Below are positions 35,641 through 47,549 of a stretch of DNA of 64,000 bases, piece by piece. The translations under genes and the position numbers were made by a program. Positions within the stretch are counted from its first letter, which is position 1, and every line of letters starts with the position of its first letter. The stretch is from Phoronis australis (taxonomy: Eukaryota > Phoronida > Phoronidae): the NCBI GenBank assembly GCA_002633005.1, contig NMRA01000151.1:540400-604399 (forward strand). The letters are read 5' to 3'. Under the pieces are notes generated by a model. The model was not told the DNA's origin. It saw only the letters and a list, made by a program, of their open reading frames with translations, and did not search any database.

Positions 35641-37259
35641 TGGGGTATTGGTTCTGGCGATGCGTTTGTTTCTGGTGCCAACGTGCGAAATCTTTCCACC
35701 TGTTTGCGGGAGATAGCATCAGCAACACTATTATCGACACCTCTCACATGTTTGGCTCTTAAGGTAACATTATGACATAGGGCTAATAACAACAGGGCCC
35801 TAATGAGTTGCATGACAGTCTTAGATTTAGATGATTGACGGTTGATGACGTGGACCAAGGCTTCATTGTCTATCCATAGGATGATTTTCTTATTGGAAAA
35901 GGAGGGGCCCCAAATACAAAAGGCTAAGACCACGGGGACTAGTTCTAAGAATGTCATGTCTGCCACGAAGGCAGCCCACTCGGTTGGCCATGGGTAGAAT
36001 ACCCACTGTTTGTTAAAAATGGCCCCAGCTCCTAAGTTTAGTGCACCTGCACTGTCAGTGTACAGTGAGAGAGCGTCGTTTGTTGTCCATTCTGACTCGG
36101 GAAAGAAGGTGAACCCGTTGAATGAGTCCAGAAACAACAACCATAGCAGCATGTCATCTTTCATACCATTAGACATTGATATGTGATGGTGGGGTTTAAA
36201 GGCCCTGGACAGAGCATCGTAGAATCTCCGAATGAAGGCTCGCGCGACTGGAACAGCCTTAGAGAAAATATTCAGCATGCCACTTAAAGATTCCAGCTCC
36301 CGTCGTTTCATTCGTTGCTTGTGGACTAAGGCTGATAACGTGGTGCGGAGTTGGATGCGTTTCTTGTCCGGTATTCTTATTTGTTGTTGAACAGTGTCGA
36401 TGTCCAGGCCTAAGAATGTGAGTTGTGTGGAAGGACCAGCTGTTTTGTCCGTAGCAATGGGTACACCGATTTCATCACAGATGGATGTGAAGTGGGCCAT
36501 TAGTGTCTTGCAGATGTCTGTGCCAGGCGGCCCAACGAATATGAAGTCGTCAAGGTAGTGGTCCAATGTTTTGTGCCCCGATCGAGCCTCGACGGCCCAG
36601 TGTAGTGCTGTTGAGAATTTCTAGAAGAGGTAAGGTGCTAACGAGGCGCCAAATGGGAGGCATTTGTCAATGAAGTAGTACCCCTGGTGTTGGTACCCTA
36701 AAAGGTCGAAGTCACTGGGGTAAATTGGAAGGAGTCGGAAGGCGGACTTAATGTCCATTTTTGCTAGCTGGGCACCCAAGCCAGCATGGCTGATCATGTC
36801 TATAACATTATCAAAGCTTGTATACTGCACGGTGCAGTAATCGGGATTAATTCCGTCGTTAACACTGGTCCCTACTGGATATGAGAGGTGGGAGATCATG
36901 CGAAAACCCCCGTCAGGTTTGGAGAGGAGACCAAGCGGCGATGTACGAAGGTTATAGATGGGGCGTGTAGGAAAGGGACCTGCCATGCGGCCCAGGTCAC
37001 ATTCTTTGATGAGCTTGTCCCACAGCTGCTGGGGTTGGCAAATCGCTGATAACAGATTTCTCGCTGTGGTGTGGCTTCTTGTGCCTGTGTATTGTAACCT
37101 AAAGCCGTTTCGGAATCCTTGAACAAGAAATGAAGCGCGGTTGGGATCCGGGTAGCCATGCAGAATGCGTTCTAGCGCCAGCGGTTTGACAGGCGTGTTG
37201 CCCAGGCTCCAGATATACTCGTGATGTGGGTGTATGGTCGATGCTAAAATAACATAACA
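35598..37259 (-). pseudogene. DIRS-type reverse transcriptase-RNase H ORF (one internal stop)
   Basis: The frame opens after a stop at 37260-37262. It begins NTPVKPLALERIL and GFRNGFRLQYTG (the N-terminal signature of DIRS pol), then SPLGLLSKPDGGFRMI, AKMDIKSAFRLLPI and GYYFIDKCLPFGAS, and the catalytic YLDDF box at about 36555. An in-frame TAG interrupts the gap between LPFGAS and YLDD at 36618-36620. RNase H follows with ALSLYTDSAG, LELVPVVLAF, LWIDNEALVHVIN and VRGVDNSVADAISR. Three of the four acidic RNase H residues are easy to place. The ORF end overlaps the recombinase ORF. Confidence 0.88.
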
Positions 37260-37328
37260 CTAAAATAACTTGGTGCGATCCTGGTAGTTTAACGGAAAGG
37301 GGAAATGAATCATGTAGTAGGGTAGGGT

Positions 37329-38219
37329 TTACAATGGCCTAGGCTTAGATGTAAATCTATGGTGAGGGTGGGTTGGATTGCGGGGGCGGATTGCAAATTG
37401 GTTGGATGGACCCTGGGAAGGCCCTGGCCGGGATTGTTGGGTAGCCCTGTAACATGTGAGGCTTGGGTGGGAGCCACCGCAGGTCATGCAGGTATGCTTG
37501 TATCTGTACTGCCATGAAGTGCAATTTCCCTTGAAGTTAAAGGCGTAGCAGTGTCTGGTAGGTGGGTGAGGTGCGGTGTCGATAGTCGGGCCAGTCATAT
37601 TTCGCAACCACAACTCCGGATCTATCGCCGACTATGGTGTGGCCGGGTCACGAGCTTTGCAGGAGCGGTATTGTTCGTCATAAGGTATCCAACCGGTTCT
37701 GGTGCGCTGGGCCCCGAGGCGAACGACATGCATGTACTTAAGCAGCTCTGGGCCTCGGTGGGGGTGAGCTTCGATAAATATTGACACAAATATGAGAAAG
37801 GCGTCAGTCCATTTCTCAATGGTTGTTATTTTGGGTTTGGGTGGTTGGTGTAACACGAGGCGGTTGTTAAACACCACCACTTGCTGTGGCGATGTGATGG
37901 CTGAGGTTGGGAGGAGGGTGCAAAGGTCGATGTATTCGCCGTCATGTATTTTTGTGTGAATTGAAGATGGGACATGGGCTCCCATTATCGGATAGACACT
38001 AGGAATTGGTGGAGGTGCCACGTAATCAAGTAATGTGACCTCAGAGACTAACTGACCTGGTTGGGGTGGAGTGGCTGGCGGTGCAGACGTAGATGCTTGG
38101 TCGCTGTGGCTGGTAGGAGCCTGGTCTAACGGCCCAGTCTCTGTTCTCGCTGACCTAGTCCTGGTCCTTTTAGGGGTGGCCCGGCCTGACTCTGTTGTCT
38201 TGCCTTTGGCTTTTGGCAT
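37329..38219 (-). pseudogene. DIRS-type gag ORF (one internal stop)
   Basis: The ATG at 38219 starts MPKAKGK, a basic and S/T/P-rich leader, followed by a domain with DGEYIDLCTLLP, VFNNRLVLHQPPKP, EKWTDAFLIFVSIF and HPHRGPELLKYMH. The last is the gag block seen in DIRS-like elements. After an in-frame TAG at about 37629 the same frame continues with LRNMTG and the zinc-knuckle-like CYAFNFKGNC...HTCMTCGGSHPS, then a P/R-rich tail. The product would be the nucleocapsid-like RNA-binding protein. The single nonsense codon suggests a recent loss. Confidence 0.8.
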
Positions 38220-38285
38220 GTTGTAGCTCGAGTGAATGTACTGTAGACTGAGGCTGGGAACCGGAAGCTGGTGAGGGAGAACCAC

Positions 38286-40137
38286 TAGCGCTACGATCGG
38301 AGTAGATAGGTACTAACTAGAGTTGGATATGAAGGTTGAAGGGGTGTAGAATAATATTTGCCCAAATAATAGGATTTATGTCAGAGTGCTATAAATCTAA
38401 TCAAAGCTGAAATTACGGCCTCAAAACCATGGCAACTGTCGGTCCTGTACTGTCTGCTTGACGTCTATTAACGTAAAGTGGTTCCGAAAAAAGTAAGAAC
38501 GTATTTTAACATGAGGCAAGCCAAAAATCATACTTGATAGAATGGTTATTGATAACTATACTTTTAATTACCGAAGACCCACGGAGAGCGCTGATCCTGT
38601 AACGGTGAAAATCTTTCGGGTAGTAATTTTTCTGCTGCTCATCAGATGGCGCACCGATTTAGCGAGTCGGAAAAATGATTCTGTTGAACAAGTTGTACCC
38701 ATTATGCAGTGCCAAGTCAATATTTTAGGGCGCGCCCAAGTGTGTAACTTTGAGAAATCCTACATTTTTGGCTAATTATTCAGTGCACGTAAAACGTATA
38801 TTGGCTACTTCTATTTCTATAGGAGTGTTTTCGCCAACCTCCACTCAACAGTTTTTGAAGTAACATTTCAGCCCGTTGTATTTACAATTATCACCGGGAC
38901 TTCCATCGATTGCAAAGTAAAGGACTGAAACGTGGATTCGATGAAGCATTACAGGTTCAGGTGATAATGGACCAGAAGATTCCAACTGTGAACATAGAAC
39001 ATTCCTAAGCACAATATGAATTCGAGATGTACACAAAATACTACATAGGGCTAGAAATGTCATTGGTTAATCCGGGCATCAGATGTAAACCACTAGCAGA
39101 TCCAGAATTTCAAAAGGGGCAATTGCAATAGTGCTCTGAATTTGAAATACAGACAGACAGACAATACGAAAATGTCAAATTATTTCACGTAAGGTATCGG
39201 TGAACTTAAATGTTTATTTATCTAACACTCATTGAAACTCTGACTTGTAACGCATAGAAAAACACACCATTGCAGTGTTTATTACACAGGAAATTTATAC
39301 AACGCAGCCTTTGGTCATGGTTGACATCGAGCTATGGATAGGACACTTTAGTTTCCCACCTGTAAATTGATTATGGTGCATGTGTGTAGTATACAAGTGT
39401 GGGTGTTAAAGCTGGTTGTGAAAGTTAAGTTTGGGGTATCGACATCTTTTATCAAAATGAAGTAAAAATGAAACCATAGTCTACATCACAATGCAATTTT
39501 TGTCAGCATTATACAAAACAGGAAAAACGGAAAGTGCCAAAGATTGCATCTCTGGCAGTATGCTTCCAGGGATGTTAATAATATGTAATATATAAAATAA
39601 AAAGCCTCTAGGTGGTGCAGCATACATTATATTCATCTGAAACAAGACAATCGCTATCACCTTCTTGCCAAATTCCATACATCAAGATACTTGGTTGTTA
39701 AAGAACCGCTAGAAGACGACACAGCACTCAGACATGTCCTAAAATTTATGCCGGGCATACTCTCTTCAAAAATGTAACACATACATCAAATTGAACCCAG
39801 ATTCATCAGCAGAACTTTGTAAATATTGCGGCGCAGATAAACAAACAAATTGCCACTCCGAGCGCCTCGGTGGTTGCACCCATCAGAAAACCTGACAGTC
39901 GTGATCATCTCAATAGGAACACATGAGCTAAATTTCAGAACTATCCTCCAAGCAATTTCAAGGACAGAAAGTTTGCTGCCATAAATAATAATCTCTAGTG
40001 GCACAGAATATCTTAAATCCAGCCAAAAATAGCAGTTTGTTCTCGTTTCCTCAACAGAAACAAATATACCATATTGTGCGAAAATATACCAAGAAACTTG
40101 GTAGATATAGAGGCATCCATAAAGAAAACCAGAATTA
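38286..40137. other. no recognisable gene
   Basis: The first part may be the 5' untranslated end of the DIRS element. CCACTAGCAGATCCAGAATT near 39092 resembles one decayed end of the CAGTGGCGGATC-type elements. Open frames at 39481-39678 and 39786-40190 (minus) have no domain. Confidence 0.5.
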
Positions 40138-40145
40138 CCATTAAG

Positions 40146-40296
40146 CAGTGCTGTAGTGGCGTGTAGGCACAGGTAAGCGCAACCAACCACTTTTTAGCAT
40201 TTGAACGTAATGCCTACGCACCGTACGTTCAGTGCTCAAGGTGATACGGTGGGCTTTGGGCGCCTACTTACCTTTAATTTTACCCCTACAGCACTG
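40146..40296. mobile_element. hAT miniature element with 8-bp target duplication
   Basis: The ends are CAGTGCTGTAG (left) and its complement CTACAGCACTG (right). The flanks CCATTAAG (40138-40145) and CCATTAAA (40297-40304) are an 8-bp duplication with one mismatch. CAG-starting inverted ends and 8-bp duplications are hallmarks of the hAT superfamily. At 151 bp it has no coding capacity and depends on a transposase elsewhere. Confidence 0.85.
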
Positions 40297-40701
40297 CCAT
40301 TAAAAGGCACCATAGGAGATCGTTCAATCAACAATCAGTGTCAGTCGTGCCCATCTCAATGGCAGCATTTCTGTACAGATTGCATAGGTACGCCAGGAAG
40401 TAGGAAAACGTGGCTGTCTCCATAATTGAAACTTATTTGCGAAATTTGATGAAAATCAGTCAAGGAACTTGCTAGATAAAGAGACTGACATGAAGAAGTA
40501 AAGTTGCCACTAGGGGCCCAGTGGTAGCCAAATACATCCCAAAATTCTCTTGTGTCATCTCATTTGTAAAATTTCACATTCGCTAAGGATTTTGAGATGC
40601 AACAGCAGATGCCAGACAAAAAGACCTGGATGGCAGCATAATGGGCCTACACACGCATGCTTGCAAGCAGCCATACAGAACAAGGCAAGAGTAACCAGAC
40701 G

Positions 40702-40751
40702 CTATAAATCTTTGCCCCTCTTGATGGCTAGTCTTGTTAATGCAAAAATAA
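40702..40751 (-). CDS. candidate last exon of an uncharacterised zinc-finger gene
   Basis: After an acceptor (TTTATTACCAG, AG at 40753-40752) the minus strand reads two bases of a codon and then IFALTRLAIKRGKDL and a TAG stop. The pattern resembles the ...FFSRLA.KR... ending of a family of uncharacterised invertebrate proteins that I recall as having a C2H2 finger followed by a FLxxxFxxGxxTGxKxxP block. The exon matching that block lies at 41150-41234, but the two do not join directly: one exon between them is missing or decayed. Confidence 0.35.
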
Positions 40752-41149
40752 CTGGTAATAAATATTACCACAGCTAATTACAGAATTGCTTAGCCACCAT
40801 ACTAACTTTCCTGTTTCCCTTAATTTTCAGTCACAAAGGAAGAACACTTTGACCACGAATTCTACTTTTGCCCCAGCTATCATGGCAAGGAATTCCGGGT
40901 TATTTTGTCATGATACCTTTGGCTTGTACTGTATAATAATGTGTACAAATAACAAGGAAATGACAGTTAAAGGGACACTCTTGGCATGAGAAGTAAATTC
41001 ACAGAAAATATCATGGAATCAGACTCACGACTTCATAGCAATATACACACCATAAGGCGCACAACAAGAATACAGTAACACTGATGATTACGATCTACAT
41101 GGATACTGCTCAAGATATTCAAACAGTAGTTCTATGATTGGGTCCTCAC

Positions 41150-41234
41150 TGGGTTGCTTTTTCGACCAGTTTTCATGCCTTCGTTGAACGCATCAGTCAA
41201 AAACATCTTTACGCTTTCAGTCATTATTTCAGAC
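41150..41234 (-). CDS. candidate exon, FLxxxFxxGxxTGxKxxP block
   Basis: The minus strand reads SEIMTESVKMFLTDAFNEGM and then KTGRKSNP between an AG at 41236-41235 and a GTGAGG donor at 41149. The spacing FL...F..G..TGRK.NP matches a conserved block that, from memory, follows the zinc finger in a large family of uncharacterised proteins of lancelets, cnidarians and molluscs. It starts with one base of a split codon and ends on a codon boundary. It could be a real exon or a pseudogene remnant. Confidence 0.45.
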
Positions 41235-42039
41235 CTTTAAGCTGACTTCAGAGCTCACCCCATTGTGCTGCATGACTCTCCTGCTGTTTGGGTACTTGCC
41301 TGCTTTTTACAACTGCAAATGTAAAACTCCATAACATAGTATATGTTATCTAGTCCATTGGCAGGCTACAAGAACAACAATTTTCAAACACTCGTGAACA
41401 CCACTTACACACCTAATTGTAAGCTGATCCCTGTTCACAAAAATCAAGCACAGCTTTTGCAACCAAATAATCAGTTCAAAAACTCACGTGATTAAGAATC
41501 ATGTGCATGGCTCAGGGAAGAGTGTGTGAGGAGTGTTTAATGGTAATAAAGCAGGATGCAACACCAGCTTTTTGGATGGGTAGCCATGTTTTGTGAATTC
41601 ACAAAATGAGCTTACAAAATTCAAATGCTGTGGTCATAAATGAGAGAGTTGTGCTGTTTGAGTGGTCTGATTGATACATTAATCTACGTTAAAAGAATCC
41701 AGCCTAAATTTGTGCGAATGTCCAAGCCATGGCTGCATAGGCTGCTGAGTAGCATGTTCCACAACAGCTTCACTTTTTGTTGGGTTGTAATATAGAACAT
41801 AACACAGCGCATTTCCATGTTGACTATTAAGTCAACTTGGAACAGGCAGTGACTAAAATGTACAACAAAGGTTATAAGTCAAACTTATGGATTTGTGATG
41901 CCAAATTGAGTTCAACGAGCTTGCTGTTAGATCATGAACTTCACCTTCTATACCAGTGACTTAGGCAGCCTACTTTCTCCCCACAACAACCATGATCTTC
42001 TAGTGCAGTTGGCTGCTTATAATGCCAGCCCATGCTTAC

Positions 42040-42182
42040 TTGCTGCTTAAGTTCGTTTCGAGAGGCAAAAGTGTTGTTACAGCCATCTTTTGGACACGGG
42101 AATATCTTTGTCTTTCGATTGCTGAAACGAGTGAAAGGTCTCAATGAGGATGCAACATAACATTCCTCAACCACTAGTTCCA
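42040..42182 (-). CDS. candidate exon with one C2H2 zinc finger
   Basis: Between an acceptor (AG at 42184-42183) and donor AA/GTAAGC (42039-42034) the minus strand encodes 47 residues, including FTRFSNRKTKIFPCPKDGC and NNTFASRNELKQQ. C-x4-C-x12 spacing suits a C2H2 finger whose histidines would come from the next exon, or from VSMGWH if the frame is read through. It ends on a codon boundary. It does not join in phase with 41150-41234, so at least one exon is missing between them. No function can be assigned beyond likely nucleic-acid binding. Confidence 0.45.
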
Positions 42183-43522
42183 CTGATTTTCAATCAGAAG
42201 CAGGATTCTCCAAAACCACCCCATCTCCGATCTCATATGCTTTCCAAGCAACCACTTTTCTTGTTGAAATAGGTAACTTAATTGTAAGCATTAGAACACA
42301 AGTCCTTTTTAAAAATCAAGCTATGAAAGAATATTCCATTCCATCAAATATTTAACTTTTGTTTCAGACCACATACACAGCTGAAACTAGTTCTCAGATG
42401 GGATGACTAATCACAGTGAGATTTCTGAGAAAAAATAGTCTATGTAATTGTATACAGCCCATACTATGAATTGCTACGTAGCTCACCTTGAAAGGAGAAG
42501 TTATTAAGTTGACGTAGTCCTGGGATTGAGTGGTGAACATCCTTTGCATTCCTCAGGCTGCAAACGTACACCTTGGCTTACAACCTGGATACTGCCATAT
42601 ACGCCCACGGGGCTTTGGACAGAAGACATTCAGTTTAAAATTTATTCTGAGGCCTCTATACTGGAAACTCAGACGTGTATATATGAATCTGAAACAGTGA
42701 CATTGAATCGACAGAAGGAATCGCAAAAGGGCCAATTTCCAAAATAAAGTTTTTAAGAAATCGTGATTGCTTCCCACACCAAAAATGATGCAAAGAATTT
42801 CAACCGGCAGCTGGAGTTAGCTTGCATTTATTCTACACTTGTAAGCGAGTTGAAAATTTTCACATGCAAATTAGTTAGATTACAACTGTTCTTTGCTCAG
42901 CTGCACATACTCCAAAGCACTGATACATTAGAATAAAAACATCACAATGAAGTAGGGTTTACACAAACTTAATATAAATAACTCAAATGAAACACAATCA
43001 CAATTTCGTGCATTTCAATGTGCATTTTCATGTTTTAATATGAAACAGCAGTGACACCATCATGTGCGAAGTGCACTCATCCTTCAAAAATATCTCTAAT
43101 ATTTTTCTGGTAAGCTGCTTGGCTGTATTCATAAGTTTAGGTGTAAAAGTCTAGGTCCAAGCAGTTTTTTTAGTAAAAAAAGCTCGCTACAGGGGGTTAT
43201 TTTGAAAACGCAGATGTAAACACTTTGATGTACGTATATTTGTAAAAAAAATCAATATGTGGGGGGTTGCTGGTGCACGGTGGTAGGGGTAATGCGTCGT
43301 CGGAATCACGGATACTCCGAAATATTGGGAATCCCATTTTAGACACTCTATTTTCGAAATCCTGGGTGAATCCCTGAATAGAAATTGAACATGCTTTAAA
43401 CAAGGCATGTTTAAATACTGTAAATGAAACAGTGATATCTTTGGTTAGGATTGTGAGTTGTGAACTGAATAAAATGTGAAATGTCACTCCATGAGATATT
43501 AAGGAAATGAATGAAACAATAC

Positions 43523-43600
43523 CTCAAGGTTTTTTCAGGTGATGACCAGTCTGGGACTCTTGAAGACATTTGTAGAGGGGAGTTGTCTAAACCACTCATT
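43523..43600 (-). CDS. possible short exon upstream of the zinc-finger exons
   Basis: The minus strand reads A then MSGLDNSPLQMSSRVPDWSS and PEKTL, with an acceptor CTTTTAG at 43601 and donor AG/GTATTG at 43522. It ends with two bases of a codon. It cannot join the finger exon at 42182 in phase, but the phase does fit 41234. No homology is known to me; it may be coincidence. Confidence 0.2.
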
Positions 43601-44290
43601 CTAAAAGCTAAAAGTACAGATCACGATGTAGGGTTTAAACACAATTTGATTCATTTTACCAGGAGCAATGACAAGATTTAAGAATGTACTTTTAGTCAAT
43701 TTATCACACATTTATGCTTAAAACAGCTTTGTTTTAATTACCAGAAGGCAAAAATTTGTAGCTGAGACAGCATCATTCTAAACTGACAGCGACTTAAGAG
43801 ACTTATAACTGATATAAAATTCAGGCTTACGTTAGAGCCCATTGCCTAATCTCTGTATTCAATACACAACTCGAAAATTGAGTAATTCCATGACATGAAC
43901 AAATATAAAGATTTGCACTCCAATCACGTGATTTGACTGGCTAATTTTTTGAGGTTGTAAGTTCAAGTAATGTGCCTGGACCATGCAGACTGCAAGTAAC
44001 CATTTTCTCCTAACCTGCACAGTCACAGATGGAAATACAGAGAAATGTGGCCATCAATATCTAAATAAGTTTAGCACACCTATTCTTTCTTTTAAAACTC
44101 AATGGAATAGAAAAATCAACTTACGGATACAGGGGCAAGTGTAGGAGGTCAGTATTCTCCTAACTGAAAAAAAATCTTACAAATGCCCCCCCCCCCCTCC
44201 CGCGACAATTCTTTACACCAACTGCTACATTGTTTTGCTAGTTGAAATCGATCTAAAAGCCCTTTTGTACTTAATTCCGGTCTGAGCAGA

Positions 44291-44720
44291 GTGTCGACAT
44301 GAATTGCGAAGTTAACTGAACCGTTTATACCGGCTTTGGATATCTAAGTTAACTGTAGCTGACGATGTTGTCATCGAAGTAACCGCAACGTAGTGCAGAT
44401 GCAGCACTTGTACACCAGGAGTTTTTAATGTGATAATTTGGGAACATTTGCATGTGCTAATTGAAACAAAAACCTATTTCTAATTCGATTGGTGACGATT
44501 CGAGCAAAATATGAGAAACTATTAGCCACAACACTACCTTGTACTTGTTGATGATAACAGTGGCCCATAACAATAACTTCTTCGATGAAACCGAAGTTGA
44601 CCATTCATACTGCACTGCAGCGTCGACGCTCCGCTGAAGTCAACTGGCACAGTTAACTTCGATCCAGGACCGAAGTTAACCCTCCATACTGACTGCAACT
44701 CCCCAAAACATCGACATGTC
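44291..44720. repeat. possible inverted-repeat element with GTCGACATG ends and repeated AGTTAACTTCGG motif
   Basis: GTCGACATG at about 44292 faces CATGTCGAC near 44717. Between them, GAAGTTAAC/GTTAACTTC motifs recur in both orientations (about 44310, 44660, 44675), and two degenerate tandem copies of a segment with CAGTATG and TCAACTTCGG are read on the minus strand. The end match is short and no target duplication was found. Confidence 0.4.
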
Positions 44721-46243
44721 GACGTTAGAATGAAAAGGCCTTAACAGTTTTAACTACATGTTAAACCACTAACATGGTGTAACTAATCCGGGTCAGCGTG
44801 AATCAGTACTTAGTATTAGTAAGCCCAACAAATCGCAGAACAAAAACTGAACAGCTGATCGAATTAAGGCTCCGGGTCCGATGTATGCTGACTCAGATCA
44901 GTTACCCCAGTGAATGCTCTAACCGTGCACTGAACATTTCACAAACAGCACACTTACTGGCTTGTACTTGTCCATTGAAAGCCTGTATTGTTGTAATGTA
45001 AAACCTGAGTTCTAACATTCAGTCTTGTCCTCATTGTTTCTCACCTAACGAACGAGTCGCTTACAGGTACACGGTTTAATTGTTGGTAATGCCGCTTCTT
45101 TTACTGGCTACTGAACACGTTTTTTTCTGAATCTCATAGCGCAGCAGGACGACTGCGCTGCGTTTCTCCTTCGGACGTTCATTGCATAGACCTACAAGTC
45201 TCCGACATTTGTATAAATTCTGTTGACCTCTAGATCTGTGGCTGCGTATGCGTTGTTGTAATGTTTACTGTAATGTTCTGCGTTGGATAGACAAAATCAA
45301 AGTACTAGTTTGACGAGATGATTTTATTTACTAATTCCACTTGGAACCTCAGTGAAAACTTTGAATTCTTGTGAGATCCGTGTGAGAACTGTAAATCTAT
45401 GAAAACACACAAAAAACTCTAAATACATGACAGTATTATATAAAACCGAATCTAAATTAAAGTGTTAACAATAGTCACTCTAAGAAACTAGTCCAAATTA
45501 CTCTAATCTAACTGAATCGGCATATGAACTTTAAATCACATTTACCAAACCAACATTTATCTTAAAACGTATTATATCTTAGAACATTTCATAGTTCATA
45601 AACTCTAATGAGACTTACAGAAATTGCTCCCTTTGATCTTATCCACGCATGAACATCCAATTCTTGTTTTGTGTATCAGTATGATCCTTGTCAGTGACTG
45701 AATACACGCCTTGAAACTCAGACTCGGTGATCTGCCTAAAATACTTGATTCTCCAAAGTTACTGAGCTTCCTCGTCTCCTAACTTTTTCTTTGAGAATGA
45801 CGCTTATGTTTGCTCCAGAAATATTTATACTCTAAGATATGACTAAACGTCAGATGGACACTGGTCAAGGCATAAGTACATCGGTGTGGGTGTTTCTTAG
45901 AATCAGCCCACCTAAAGTTGACCACTCCAAAACATGTTTTGATGACCATATCCTGTTTGTCAGAACTGCACTGAGAACTTAACAGCACTAAAGCTTTTCT
46001 GAAGAAATACTCAAGTTTACCACAACAAGTTGTTTACAATAACAAGTCCTGTTCTAAAATATTTGTAACTTTCACAATAGTTAACTGATATTAATTAACA
46101 CATTTGTTCATAAATTTAATTATCGATAAACCGTTACACAATTCAAACATTTTTCATCAAAAATGTTACATTTACATCTATTAGAACATCCCAGATATCA
46201 TATTCCTTGTAAACATTTCATTCGTTTGTAGTATTTACCGTCA

Positions 46244-46829
46244 GAGGCCCTAAAGTCGCGAGTGAACGATCTTATTTCCTCTTCTGCGCGGTCCTGCGAC
46301 ATCTGGCGTTGAAGTTTCCAGCGTTCGTCTGCTTACGAACGTCAAACGAATACCCGGACGTGTTCGTATTCACAATATGATAACAAACAGTGAGTGAGTG
46401 GCTTCTTTTTTCTAATGTATCTTCAGAACAGCATATTTCACTAATCCACTTTTTTGAGCATTTTTGGGATATTTTTTCTTAAATATTCATTGTTCAGATT
46501 TACTCAAACACGAGCTCCAGGGGTAGCTTGAACAATGTCTCAAAATGTCCCAGGATCGATAAAGTTTTGTAAGGCCAAAGCAATAAAATACAGAGAGATA
46601 ATTGATGCTGGGTCCTTAGCGTTTTACGTGAACAATCTCATTGAAAACGTCTGTGCACATCAAAGTTGAGTGCACAACATATAACAATTTATTTCAATTG
46701 CAACTAAATTAATAAACAATGTAATGCATTTTTATGTCATCTAGAGTAACTGTACGCACTGCAGTTGACTTGTGAGGTCTTACTTCGTGTATTTCCGTCA
46801 AACCGAAACGGTCACGACTTTAGGGCCTC
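46244..46829. mobile_element. miniature inverted-repeat element, GAGGCCCTAAAGTCG ends
   Basis: The left end GAGGCCCTAAAGTCGCGA and inverted right end GAGGCCCTAAAGTCGTGA match at 17 of 18 bases, 586 bp apart. There is no convincing target duplication or coding sequence, so the superfamily is open. Confidence 0.6.
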
Positions 46830-46966
46830 ATTCAAAATGGCCGCCGATATCAGCGACCGTTTCAAAACTCTGCTTACGGAGACAAACAAGGATTAAGATT
46901 GTCAAAACACGTATATTTGTGAAGGCTGATATATGTCCATGACATCACATGAGCAGTTGCTAACGG

Positions 46967-47549
46967 NNNNNNNNNNNNNNNNNNNNNNNNNNNNNNNNNN
47001 NNNNNNNNNNNNNNNNNNNNNNNNNNNNNNNNNNNNNNNNNNNNNNNNNNNNNNNNNNNNNNNNNNNNNNNNNNNNNNNNNNNNNNNNNNNNNNNNNNNN
47101 NNNNNNNNNNNNNNNNNNNNNNNNNNNNNNNNNNNNNNNNNNNNNNNNNNNNNNNNNNNNNNNNNNNNNNNNNNNNNNNNNNNNNNNNNNNNNNNNNNNN
47201 NNNNNNNNNNNNNNNNNNNNNNNNNNNNNNNNNNNNNNNNNNNNNNNNNNNNNNNNNNNNNNNNNNNNNNNNNNNNNNNNNNNNNNNNNNNNNNNNNNNN
47301 NNNNNNNNNNNNNNNNNNNNNNNNNNNNNNNNNNNNNNNNNNNNNNNNNNNNNNNNNNNNNNNNNNNNNNNNNNNNNNNNNNNNNNNNNNNNNNNNNNNN
47401 NNNNNNNNNNNNNNNNNNNNNNNNNNNNNNNNNNNNNNNNNNNNNNNNNNNNNNNNNNNNNNNNNNNNNNNNNNNNNNNNNNNNNNNNNNNNNNNNNNNN
47501 NNNNNNNNNNNNNNNNNNNNNNNNNNNNNNNNNNNNNNNNNNNNNNNNN
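46967..47549. other. assembly gap (583 Ns)
   Basis: Unknown bases. Open frames reported across it would be meaningless. The gap begins 137 bases after one inverted-repeat element and ends exactly at the first base of another. Confidence 1.

Larger units (their letters stand above)
34690..38285 (-). mobile_element. DIRS-type (tyrosine recombinase) retrotransposon, inactivated
   Basis: On the minus strand, in order: gag with a zinc knuckle (38219-37329), reverse transcriptase plus RNase H (37259-35598) and a tyrosine recombinase (about 35640-34700) overlapping the RNase H end. This order and the recombinase identify the DIRS order (DIRS/Ngaro/PAT-like), which integrates with a recombinase rather than an integrase. 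No methyltransferase domain was seen. Damage is light: one in-frame TAG in gag, one TAG in RT and one frameshift in the recombinase. I could not find terminal repeats; the 3' side is replaced by a LINE fragment. Exact ends are uncertain by tens of bases on the right and possibly more on the left. Confidence 0.88.
40305..46243. other. remaining sequence around the candidate zinc-finger exons
   Basis: Apart from the candidate exons above and the repeat at 44291-44720, I see nothing definite. There is a C-rich run at about 44186-44199. Short frames at 42526-42747, 44798-45001 and 45779-45988 lack domains. An AATAAA signal occurs on the minus strand near 45320-45330. Confidence 0.4.

Noticed and set aside
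35156-35716. Plus-strand frames within the DIRS element
   Set aside because: Antisense shadows of the recombinase and RNase H ORFs.
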